Below, piece after piece: positions 16,740-24,157 of a stretch of 37,969 nt of DNA. A program made the position numbers and the translations under genes. The notes under the pieces were generated by a model, which saw only the letters and a list, made by a program, of their open reading frames with translations, did not search any database and had not been told where the DNA came from. The stretch comes from Gordonia rhizosphera NBRC 16068 (GTDB lineage Bacteria; Actinomycetota; Actinomycetes; Mycobacteriales; Mycobacteriaceae). Position 1 is the first letter of the stretch. Every line of letters begins with the position of its first letter. The stretch covers positions 1 to 37,969 of the forward strand of contig NZ_BAHC01000130.1 in NCBI RefSeq assembly GCF_000298195.1, in the 5' to 3' direction.

Positions 16740-17858
16740 GTGCCGACGGTCGACTCCGGTGACGCAAGGGGCCAGGTGCCGGGTCCCGGAGAGTGGCACT
16801 CCATGCCTGGTGAACTCGCACAGAAGGCAGAAGAAGCCCTGATCCACGTGCTGTGGATCAACGCCGGACTCAGTTGCGACGGCGACTCGGTCGCGTTGAC
16901 CGCCGCGACCCAGCCCAGCGTCGAGGAGATCGCACTTGGTGCACTGCCCGGCCTGCCGAAGGTGGCGGTGCACTGGCCGTTGATCGATTTCGAATGCGGA
17001 CCTGCGGGTGGCGCCGACGATTTCCTCGAATGGTTCTGGAAGGCCGACCGGGGCGAACTTGAGCCGTTTGTGCTCGTGGTCGAGGGGTCGATTCCCAACG
17101 AACAACTGCACGATGAGGGGTACTGGTGCGGTTTCGGCAACAAGCCGGGTTCGGATCAGCCGATGACCACCAGTGAGTGGCTCGACCGACTCTCGCCGAA
17201 GGCCACCGCGGTCGTCGCCGTCGGGACCTGTGCCACGTACGGTGGCATCCATGCGATGGCCGGCAATCCCACCGGCGCGATGGGTGTGCCCGACTACCTC
17301 GGTTGGGATTGGCGGAGCAAGGCCGACATCCCCATCGTGTGCGTGCCCGGATGTCCGATCCACCCGGACAACCTATCCGAGACGTTGACCTATCTGCTCT
17401 ACATGGCGACCGGGCAGGCGCCGATGATCCCGCTCGACGACGCGCTGCGACCCAAGTGGCTGTTCGGGGCGACCGTGCACGAGGGCTGCGACCGGGCCGG
17501 CTACTACGAGCAAGGTGAGTTCGCAACCGAGTACGGCTCGCCGAAGTGCATCGTCAAACTCGGTTGCTGGGGCCCCGTCGTGAAGTGCAACGTGCCGAAG
17601 CGAGGGTGGATCAACGGTGTCGGTGGATGCCCGAACGTCGGCGGGATCTGCATCGGCTGCACGATGCCGGGCTTCCCGGACAAGTTCATGCCGTTCATGG
17701 ACGAACCGCCGGGCGGGAAGTTCTCGTCGACGGCGTCGGGGCTGTACGGCACGGTGATCCGGACTCTGCGCGAGGTCACCGGCCGCACCGTCGACAAGGA
17801 GCCGCGGTGGCGGCACAAGGGCCCGCTGCTGGAGACCGGAGCGACCCGCACCTGGTAG
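16740..17858 (+). CDS. hhyS: Group 1h [NiFe]-hydrogenase small subunit
   Basis: A 372-residue electron-transfer subunit of the high-affinity actinobacterial hydrogenase. It passes electrons from the NiFe site through three iron-sulfur clusters. Proximal cluster ligands are Cys46 and Asp49 in LSCDGDS, plus Cys in VGTCATYGG and VPGCPIHPDN. Distal and medial ligands lie in TVHEGCDRAGYY, KCIVKLGCWGP, VVKCNVPKRGW and GGCPNVGGICIGC. There is no twin-arginine signal and no C-terminal helix, as expected for group 1h, so it should be cytoplasmic. The start is uncertain: GTG at 16740, possibly leaderless behind a TANNNT box, or ATG at 16803 (MPGELAQ), which would leave room for a leader. Thirteen bases separate it from hhyL. 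Confidence 0.95.
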   Translation: MPTVDSGDARGQVPGPGEWHSMPGELAQKAEEALIHVLWINAGLSCDGDSVALTAATQPSVEEIALGALPGLPKVAVHWPLIDFECGPAGGADDFLEWFWKADRGELEPFVLVVEGSIPNEQLHDEGYWCGFGNKPGSDQPMTTSEWLDRLSPKATAVVAVGTCATYGGIHAMAGNPTGAMGVPDYLGWDWRSKADIPIVCVPGCPIHPDNLSETLTYLLYMATGQAPMIPLDDALRPKWLFGATVHEGCDRAGYYEQGEFATEYGSPKCIVKLGCWGPVVKCNVPKRGWINGVGGCPNVGGICIGCTMPGFPDKFMPFMDEPPGGKFSSTASGLYGTVIRTLREVTGRTVDKEPRWRHKGPLLETGATRTW

Positions 17859-17870
17859 GAGGACCTCTCG

Positions 17871-19667
17871 ATGACATCGATCATCCCCGAGCCATCGCAC
17901 ACCAAGATCGAGCCGGACTCGCTTGTCGAAATGGCATGGGATCCGATCACCCGGATCGTGGGGAGCCTCGGCATCTACACCAAGATCGATTTCGCCAACC
18001 GTGAGGTCGTCGAGTGCCACAGCACCTCGTCGATCTTCCGCGGCTATTCGATCTTCATGCGCGGCAAGGACCCTCGTGACGCGCACTTCATCACGAGCCG
18101 GATCTGCGGTATCTGCGGCGACAACCACGCGACCTGCTCCTGCTACGCGCAGAACATGGCCTACGGCGTGCAGCCGCCGCATCTGGGCGAGTGGATAGTC
18201 AACCTCGGCGAGGCCGCCGAATACATGTTCGACCACAACATCTTCCAGGAGAACCTCGTCGGGGTGGACTTCTGCGAGAAGATGGTCGCCGAGACCAATC
18301 CGGGTGTCCTGGCCAAGGCCGAGAACACCGAGGCGCCGCACGCCGGCGACCACGGATACCGCACCATCGCCGACATCATGCGTGCCCTCAACCCGTTCAC
18401 CGGCGAGTTCTACCGAGAAGCCCTGCAGGTCAGTCGGTACACGCGAGAGATGTTCTGCCTCATGGAGGGTCGTCACGTGCATCCGTCGACCCTCTATCCG
18501 GGCGGCGTCGGCACCGTGGCGACCATCCAGCTGATGACCGACTACATGACGCGCCTGATGCGATACGTGGAGTTCATGAAGAAGGTCGTGCCGATGCACG
18601 ACGACCTGTTCGACTTCTTCTACGAGGCGCTCCCCGGCTACGACAAGGTGGGCCTGCGACGCACCCTGCTGGGATGCTGGGGGTCCTTCCAGGATCCGGA
18701 GGTCTGCAACTTCTCCTACCGGGACATGGAGGACTGGGGGCGGCGGATGTTCGTGACGCCGGGAGTCGTGGTCGACGGCAAGCTGGTGACCACGTCGCTG
18801 GTCGACATCAATCTCGGTATCCGAATCCTGCTGGGCAGCTCCTACTACGAGGACTGGACCGACCAGGAGATGTTCGTCAAGACCGACCCGCTGGGCAATC
18901 CGGTCGATCGGCGTCACCCGTGGAACCAGCACACCAACCCCAAGCCGGCCAAGCGCGACATGGACGACAAGTACAGCTGGGTCATGTCGCCGCGCTGGTT
19001 CGACGGCACCGACCATCTCGCGCTCGACACCGGAGGAGGGCCACTCGCACGGCTGTGGTCGACGGCCCTCGCCGGGCTCGTCGACGTGGGCTACGTGCAG
19101 GCCACCGGGCACAGCGTCAAGATCAACCTCCCGAAGACCGCGCTCAAGGGTCCGGCCGAACTCGAATGGAAGATCCCGGCGGCCGGCAGCAACACCATCG
19201 AACGCAACCGTGCCCGCACGTACTTCCAGGCCTATGCCGCGGCGTGTGCACTGCACTTCGCGGAGAAGGCCCTCGTCGAGATCCGGGCCGGCCGCACCAA
19301 GACATGGGAGCGGTTCGAGGTCCCCGACGAGGGCATCGGCTGCGGATTCACCGAGGCCGTCCGTGGTGTCCTGTCGCACCACATGGTCATCCGTGACGGC
19401 AAGATCGCCAACTACCATCCCTACCCGCCGACCCCGTGGAACGCCAACCCGCGCGACAGCTTCGGGACGCCGGGACCATATGAGGATGCGGTACAGGGGC
19501 AACCGATCTTCGAGGAGAACGATCGCGACAATTTCAAGGGTATCGACATCATGCGCACCGTCCGCAGTTTCGATCCCTGTCTGCCCTGCGGCGTGCACAT
19601 GTACCTGGGGCAGGGTCAGACCCTGGAGAAGCTGCACTCGCCCACGCAGGCGCTCACCGGCGAATGA
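17871..19667 (+). CDS. hhyL: Group 1h [NiFe]-hydrogenase large (catalytic) subunit
   Basis: A 598-residue catalytic subunit that splits H2 at a NiFe(CN)2CO centre. The first ligand motif is RICGICGDNHATC (Cys79, Cys82), followed by SCYAQNMAYG, which is characteristic of group 1h. The second is DPCLPCGVH (Cys570, Cys573, His576). The 22 residues after His576 are the peptide that the maturation protease removes. AGGAGGACC stands just before the ATG. Enzymes of this group oxidise H2 down to atmospheric levels in air and support survival of starved actinobacteria; that is family knowledge and not visible in sequence. Next in line is a NifU/Rieske-like gene overlapping by four bases. Confidence 0.97.
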   Translation: MTSIIPEPSHTKIEPDSLVEMAWDPITRIVGSLGIYTKIDFANREVVECHSTSSIFRGYSIFMRGKDPRDAHFITSRICGICGDNHATCSCYAQNMAYGVQPPHLGEWIVNLGEAAEYMFDHNIFQENLVGVDFCEKMVAETNPGVLAKAENTEAPHAGDHGYRTIADIMRALNPFTGEFYREALQVSRYTREMFCLMEGRHVHPSTLYPGGVGTVATIQLMTDYMTRLMRYVEFMKKVVPMHDDLFDFFYEALPGYDKVGLRRTLLGCWGSFQDPEVCNFSYRDMEDWGRRMFVTPGVVVDGKLVTTSLVDINLGIRILLGSSYYEDWTDQEMFVKTDPLGNPVDRRHPWNQHTNPKPAKRDMDDKYSWVMSPRWFDGTDHLALDTGGGPLARLWSTALAGLVDVGYVQATGHSVKINLPKTALKGPAELEWKIPAAGSNTIERNRARTYFQAYAAACALHFAEKALVEIRAGRTKTWERFEVPDEGIGCGFTEAVRGVLSHHMVIRDGKIANYHPYPPTPWNANPRDSFGTPGPYEDAVQGQPIFEENDRDNFKGIDIMRTVRSFDPCLPCGVHMYLGQGQTLEKLHSPTQALTGE

Positions 19668-20638
19668 CCGACCGGCACCGCGGGACACGAGTACCGGACA
19701 CGATGGAGGAGCCGGGGGCGACGGAAGGGGTGGCGATGCCGGACCGATCGACCCACGACGTCGACGACGGGCGGTGGCGCGCTGCGGGAGACCGGATCGA
19801 AACGCTGCTCGACGCTTCCTCGGTCAACGGTGCGGCGGCCCGGGACCGGGCCGAGGCCCTGGTCCGCGAGGTCGCCGAGCTCTACGGCGCCGGACTGGAA
19901 CGCATTGTCGCCCTTCTCGATCCGCAGGTCACCGAAGCACTTGTCGCCGACGAGCTGCTGGCGAGTCTGCTCCTCGTGCACGGGCTCCATCCCCACGACG
20001 TGCGCACCCGGGTCGAGTCCGCCATCGACCGGGTGCGGCCCTACCTCGGTTCGCACGGAGGGGATGTGGCGGTCGTCGGCGTCTCCGACGGCGTCGTCCG
20101 CCTCGAACTGTCCGGGAGTTGCCGCACCTGCCCCTCGTCGTCGGTGACGCTGGAACTCGCTGTGGAAGAGGCGGTCAGGGCGGCCGCGCCGGAGGTGTCC
20201 GCGATCGAGGTGGTCACCGCCGACCGTGCGCCGTCGGGTCTGATCGCGGCCGACAGCCTGTTCGACACCGTCCACTCCCGCAGCGGGACCCGGGGCAGCT
20301 GGGAACCGGTTCCGCAGGTGGCCGATCTGGAATCCGGTGACGTCGGCGGGTTCTCGGTCGGGGGCGTGCCGATCTTCGTGTGCCGGCTCGGTGACGACTG
20401 GTACGCCTACCACGACCGGTGCCCGAACTGCGGTCATTCCCTCGCCGGCGTCGTGGTGGAGGTGGACGGAGACGCGCCGGACGGAACGGCGATCCTCTCC
20501 TGCCCGACCTGTGCCACCCGCTACGACGCGGTCCACGCGGGTCGGGGCCTCGACGGCGACGCGCACCTCGACCCGCTGCCCCTGCTCACCCGCGACGGCT
20601 CACCGGTGATCGCGGTCCCTGCGGGAGCGGTGCGATGA
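19664..20638 (+). CDS. NifU-like / Rieske-like fusion, putative hydrogenase Fe-S partner
   Basis: A 324-residue protein with two Fe-S type modules. Residues 115-190 are a NifU C-terminal domain with its cluster-binding pair in SCRTCPSSS (Cys153, Cys156). Residues 225-320 look like a Rieske domain (VGGVPIFVCRLGDDWYAYHD, here at its 20-residue core). The ligand positions read CPNCGH (Cys253, Cys256) and CPTCATRYD (Cys280, Cys283) in place of the usual C-x-H and C-x2-H. It may help assemble clusters or carry electrons from HhyS; from memory, a gene at this place in Mycobacterium smegmatis is called hhyE. ATG at 19664 overlaps hhyL; ATG at 19736, with GGAAGGGG before it, is a good alternative start. 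Confidence 0.85.
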   Translation: MTDRHRGTRVPDTMEEPGATEGVAMPDRSTHDVDDGRWRAAGDRIETLLDASSVNGAAARDRAEALVREVAELYGAGLERIVALLDPQVTEALVADELLASLLLVHGLHPHDVRTRVESAIDRVRPYLGSHGGDVAVVGVSDGVVRLELSGSCRTCPSSSVTLELAVEEAVRAAAPEVSAIEVVTADRAPSGLIAADSLFDTVHSRSGTRGSWEPVPQVADLESGDVGGFSVGGVPIFVCRLGDDWYAYHDRCPNCGHSLAGVVVEVDGDAPDGTAILSCPTCATRYDAVHAGRGLDGDAHLDPLPLLTRDGSPVIAVPAGAVR

Positions 20639-21285
20639 CCAGCGCGTTCGAGGTGATCCGCCGGATCACCAATGCGACACCGGCGCCTGCGGCCGACGAG
20701 CGGTGCGACATGTGCGACGAGCCGATCGGCGGCGACCACCCGCACGTGGTCAACATGGAGGGCAGAACACTGATGTGCGTCTGCCGCGGGTGCTACCTGT
20801 TGTTCACCGATCGTGATGCGACACTTCGCTATCGGGCCGTCCCGGATCGGTTCCTGTCCTTCCCAGACGACACGATCACCGCCGTGGACTGGGATGCCCT
20901 GGAGATCCCGGTGAACCTCGCCTTCGTATTCCGCAACTCCGCACTCGGCCGGATGGTCGCGTTCTATCCCGGGCCGGCCGGTGCCATCGAGTCGGATCTC
21001 TCCCTCACGGCGTGGCGCTCACTCGTCGAGCGCCGGCCGGTGCTGGACGATCTGGCAGACGACGTCGAGGCCCTCCTGATCCGGCTGCCGGACCGCACCG
21101 ACCACGCGCGGACCGGAGGTCCGGCCACAGAGGTGCTGTTGCTGCCGATCGATGTCTGTTACGAATTCGTCGCGCAGGTGCGGCTGCGCTGGCGCGGATT
21201 CGACGGTGGTTCGGACGTGAAGGCCTATGTCGACGAGTTCTTCACGGCGATGACGGCGCGGGCACGCCCGGCGGGTGCGCGATGA
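20635..21285 (+). CDS. DUF5947-like hydrogenase-cluster protein
   Basis: A 216-residue soluble protein which I place in DUF5947, found in actinobacterial hydrogenase clusters. The N-terminal part has a metal-binding pattern: CDMC at residues 24-27 and CVCRGC at 48-53, five Cys in the order C-x2-C, C-x-C-x2-C, most likely zinc but possibly Fe-S. The rest is alpha/beta with no known catalytic motif. It overlaps the gene before it by four bases (ATGA) and is coupled to the gene after it in the same way. A role in maturation or electron transfer of the group 1h enzyme is inferred from position only. Confidence 0.78.
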   Translation: MTSAFEVIRRITNATPAPAADERCDMCDEPIGGDHPHVVNMEGRTLMCVCRGCYLLFTDRDATLRYRAVPDRFLSFPDDTITAVDWDALEIPVNLAFVFRNSALGRMVAFYPGPAGAIESDLSLTAWRSLVERRPVLDDLADDVEALLIRLPDRTDHARTGGPATEVLLLPIDVCYEFVAQVRLRWRGFDGGSDVKAYVDEFFTAMTARARPAGAR

Positions 21286-21929
21286 CCGACACCGCCGCAC
21301 CGGGATTCGAGGTCATCGGCGTGCGCCCCGAACCGTATTGTGTGAGTCCGACTCTCGTCGCGCAGACCCGCATCACGATGCCCGACGACACCGGCGCCCG
21401 CGCGATCGCCCTGCGCGCCCAGGTACGCATCGAGCCGGCCCGTCGGGACTACGGCGATGCCGAGGCGGACGGGCTCGTCGACATCTTCGGCAGCCGCGAC
21501 CGCTGGGCCGACACCCAACGCACCTTCCTGTGGATGCACGCGAGCACGATGGTGCCCGGCTTCCGGGGACACCGCGACGTGGACCTGCCGTTGCCGTGCA
21601 CCTACGACTTCGAGGTGACCGCCTCGCGATACCTGCATGCACTCCGCGGCGGCACGGTGCCGGTGGTGTTCCTGTTCAGCGGAACGGTGTTCGCCGAAGG
21701 GCCGACGGGCTTCTCGGTCCAGCAGATCCCGTGGGATCGCGAGAGCCGATACGACCTACCGGTCGCGGTGTGGCGCGACCTGATGGCGACGTCGTTCCCC
21801 GGCGCCGGATGGCTGCGTCTGCGCGAGGACACCCTGGCCGCCCTCTCCGACTACAAGTCGGCGCACGGCCTGCTGGGATATGACGACGCGGTGAGTGCAT
21901 TGCTGCACGGCGCGGAGGTGACCCGATGA
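21282..21929 (+). CDS. DUF6084-like hydrogenase-cluster protein
   Basis: A 215-residue protein without membrane segments or signal peptide. It is beta-rich, with the striking sequence RTFLWMHASTMVPGF and a single Cys in YCVSPT plus one in LPLPCTYDF. I recall it as DUF6084, a family tied to actinobacterial hydrogenase loci, and cannot give it an activity. Both ends overlap neighbours by ATGA, so its synthesis is coupled to the DUF5947-like and the 444-residue proteins. The three may form one accessory complex. Confidence 0.72.
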   Translation: MTDTAAPGFEVIGVRPEPYCVSPTLVAQTRITMPDDTGARAIALRAQVRIEPARRDYGDAEADGLVDIFGSRDRWADTQRTFLWMHASTMVPGFRGHRDVDLPLPCTYDFEVTASRYLHALRGGTVPVVFLFSGTVFAEGPTGFSVQQIPWDRESRYDLPVAVWRDLMATSFPGAGWLRLREDTLAALSDYKSAHGLLGYDDAVSALLHGAEVTR

Positions 21930-23260
21930 CGATCCACGATGTCGCGACCGTCGCCGATGCCGTGCTCTACGAGGGCTATCTGCTCTACCCGTACCGATCG
22001 ACCGCGACGAAGAACCAGTCGCGCTGGCAGTTCGGCGTGCTGGGTCCACCCGGCGCCGTCGAGGCCGGGATCGGTGAGGACCCGTCGATCTCCGCGCAGA
22101 TCCTGGTGCGTGGCACCGCCGCCACCGTCGCGCTGACCGTCCGGTTCCTGCACCTGCAGCACCGGGTGGTCCGTGACGCGCAATCCCGGCCGGTCGACGA
22201 ACTCGTCGTCGACGCTCGGCGGTACGTCAGCTGGGACGAGGCCGTCGCCTGCGAGGTACCGGTCGGACCGTTCGCGCTGGGGGAACTGCTGCCCACCGAG
22301 GTGTCCCGGCCGGTCGACGTCGACTCCGCCGAGTCGGTCGAGGATTTCGGCGCCGGCAGCCTGCTGCGGACACGGGTGGCGCTGCACGGACAGCTCACGG
22401 TCTCCGCCGACGGGGACGGTGACATCGCCCGGCTCACGGTCACCGTGACCAACACCGGATCCGCGGCCACCGACGCCGACGACGCGATTTCGCGCTCGTT
22501 CATCGGTGCGCACGTGATCGCCGAGGTACGCGACGGCACCTTCGTGTCCCTCATCGACCCGCCCGACGAGTTTGCCGAGGCGGCCCGTCGATGTGAGCAC
22601 CACCGGGCGTTCCCGGTCCTGGCGGGACCACCGGACGACGACCACACGGTGCTCATCTCGCCGATCATCCTCTACGACCATCCGGAGGTCGCCGACCAGA
22701 GTCAGGTGGAGTTGTTCGACTCGACGGAGATCGACGAGATCCTCACGCTGCGGGTGATGACCATGACCGACGAGGAGAAGGAACAGGCCCGCGCGACGGA
22801 CGCGCGGGCCGCGGCGATCATCGATCGGTGCGAGGTGTTGTCGCCGGAGTCGATGGCGCGGCTGCACGGCGTCCTGCGCGACCCGCATCTGCCCGGATCG
22901 ATCGCGACCCAGACCCCGGGTGCGCCGGCCCGGCTGGTGCCGGAGATCCCCGACGGAACGAACTGGTGGGACCCTGCCGCCGATCTCGCCGTCGAGCCGA
23001 TGTCGGATGCGGTCGTGGTCGACGGGGTCGCGGTCCGCCGCGGAAGCCGGGTGCGGCTGCGTCCGTCCCGCCGGGCCGACGCCCACGATCTGTTCTTCGC
23101 CGGGATGACCGCCCGCGTGATGACGGTGCACGCCGACGTCGACGGTCAGACGCACGTCGGCGTCGTCATCGAGGACGATCCAGCCGCCGAGCTCCACGAA
23201 TCCTATGGGCGCTACTACTATTTCGCGCCCGACGAGGTCGAGCCTCTCGACAGCCCGTGA
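21926..23260 (+). CDS. Uncharacterised 444-residue hydrogenase-cluster protein
   Basis: I do not recognise a domain with a known function here. The protein is soluble and acidic, with a beta-rich first half (for example QILVRGTAATVALTVRFLHL) and a helical stretch around residues 270-310 (MTDEEKEQARATDARAAAI). A C-terminal beta domain ends in YYYFAPDEVEPL. The opening YEGYLLYPYRSTATKNQSRW is well ordered and likely conserved. Few Cys are present and no cluster motif, so it is not an obvious electron carrier. It is coupled to the gene before it and followed 19 bases later by a tiny membrane peptide gene. It could be a scaffold or maturation factor specific to group 1h hydrogenases (inference). 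Confidence 0.75.
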   Translation: MTIHDVATVADAVLYEGYLLYPYRSTATKNQSRWQFGVLGPPGAVEAGIGEDPSISAQILVRGTAATVALTVRFLHLQHRVVRDAQSRPVDELVVDARRYVSWDEAVACEVPVGPFALGELLPTEVSRPVDVDSAESVEDFGAGSLLRTRVALHGQLTVSADGDGDIARLTVTVTNTGSAATDADDAISRSFIGAHVIAEVRDGTFVSLIDPPDEFAEAARRCEHHRAFPVLAGPPDDDHTVLISPIILYDHPEVADQSQVELFDSTEIDEILTLRVMTMTDEEKEQARATDARAAAIIDRCEVLSPESMARLHGVLRDPHLPGSIATQTPGAPARLVPEIPDGTNWWDPAADLAVEPMSDAVVVDGVAVRRGSRVRLRPSRRADAHDLFFAGMTARVMTVHADVDGQTHVGVVIEDDPAAELHESYGRYYYFAPDEVEPLDSP

Positions 23261-23279
23261 GGCAGGGAAGGAATCCATC

Positions 23280-23399
23280 ATGCGCAGAATCGGACAACTC
23301 GCGACCCTTGTGGCAGTCGCGACGGTGGTGGCCGTGGTGATCATCGGCATCCGGTCGGTTCCCGATGTCCAGCGGTATCTGCGGATGCGCCGTATGTGA
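23280..23399 (+). CDS. 39-residue membrane peptide (DUF6893-like)
   Basis: A short gene with one hydrophobic helix (residues 7-25, LATLVAVATVVAVVIIGIR) followed by a basic tail (VQRYLRMRRM). GGAAGGAAT lies just before the ATG, which supports translation, and it fits exactly between the 444-residue gene and the protease gene. Similar small proteins, which I recall as DUF6893, occur in actinobacteria. Positive residues at the C-terminus suggest that end stays in the cytoplasm. It could anchor the soluble hydrogenase to the membrane (speculative). Confidence 0.68.
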   Translation: MRRIGQLATLVAVATVVAVVIIGIRSVPDVQRYLRMRRM

Positions 23400-23400
23400 G

Positions 23401-23904
23401 ATGACGGCCGCCGCTGCGCCGACCACGACCGTGCTGGTCGCCGGTATCGGCAACATCTTTCGCCGCGACGACGGTTTCGGACCCGAGGTGGCCCGCCGCC
23501 TCACGCCGCCCACCGAGTCGGTCCGCGTCGTCGATTACGGCATCCGGGGCATGCATCTCGCCTACGACCTGCTCGAGCCGTGGGATGCGCTGGTGCTCGT
23601 GGACGCGATACCCGATCGGGGTGCACCCGGACAGGTGGAGGTCATGACGATCGACACGGGCTCCACGGGTGGTGTCGTCGGGCAGCTGGCCGGTCTCGAC
23701 GGGCACGGTATGGATCCGATGTCGGTCATCGCCGGGGTGAAGACGTTGGGCGGCACCCTTCCACTCACGTATGTGGTGGGCTGTCAGGCGCACAGCATCG
23801 ATGACGGGATCGGGCTCTCCGCCCCGGTCGCCGCCGCGGTGGAACCCGCCGTCGAGGCCGTCCGCGATCTCCTCGATCGACTGACGCACGGGCCGCGGGG
23901 GTGA
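23401..23904 (+). CDS. Hydrogenase maturation endopeptidase (HyaD/HycI type)
   Basis: A 167-residue protease that trims the C-terminal peptide of HhyL once nickel is in place. It has the family opening VLVAGIGNIFRRDDGFGPEV (residues 11-30), with acidic residues at the nickel-sensing site, Asp68 in VLVDAIPD and His102 in DGHGMDP. HybD of E. coli uses Glu16, Asp62 and His93 at these positions. Here the first is Asp, as in several HycI-type members. Its single cluster placement and the presence of a 22-residue tail on HhyL make that subunit its likely sole substrate. The start ATG follows the membrane peptide stop by one base. Confidence 0.93.
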   Translation: MTAAAAPTTTVLVAGIGNIFRRDDGFGPEVARRLTPPTESVRVVDYGIRGMHLAYDLLEPWDALVLVDAIPDRGAPGQVEVMTIDTGSTGGVVGQLAGLDGHGMDPMSVIAGVKTLGGTLPLTYVVGCQAHSIDDGIGLSAPVAAAVEPAVEAVRDLLDRLTHGPRG

Positions 23905-23911
23905 CCGGGCG

Positions 23912-24157
23912 ATGTGTCTGGGAATCCCGGGGCAGGTGGTGAGGGTCCTCGACGGCTACGGCGGCCAGATCGCCCTCGTCGACGTCGAAGGTGAACACCG
24001 TAAGGTCAACATCGGGATGCTCGAGGGGGATTGTGAACTCGGCAGCGGTGACTGGATCATCATCCACATGGGGTTCGCCGTGGATAAGACCGACGCCGAC
24101 GGCGCGCGCGAGGCGTTGGCCGGTCTGCGGTTGATGGGGCGGGACGAGACCGCATGA
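23912..24157 (+). CDS. hypC: HypC/HybG-type chaperone, first copy
   Basis: An 81-residue HypC. It starts MCLGIPGQVV, where the Cys after the removed Met is essential for carrying the Fe(CN)2CO unit with HypD and for binding the large subunit. The beta-barrel part ends at GDWIIIHMGFAVDKTDADGA, which is typical. It lies between the protease gene and hypF, overlapping hypF by four bases. A second HypC is encoded 2.3 kb further on. Confidence 0.93.
   Translation: MCLGIPGQVVRVLDGYGGQIALVDVEGEHRKVNIGMLEGDCELGSGDWIIIHMGFAVDKTDADGAREALAGLRLMGRDETA

Noticed and set aside
16740..16870. Twin-arginine signal on the hydrogenase small subunit
   Set aside because: The first 40 residues contain no RRxFxK-type motif and no hydrophobic stretch; group 1h enzymes normally lack it.
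17373..19688. A 771-codon open frame on the minus strand across the hydrogenase large subunit
   Set aside because: It mirrors the codon pattern of a strongly conserved gene (hhyL) in high-GC DNA, shows no recognisable domain, and lacks a sensible start context. It is an antisense shadow.
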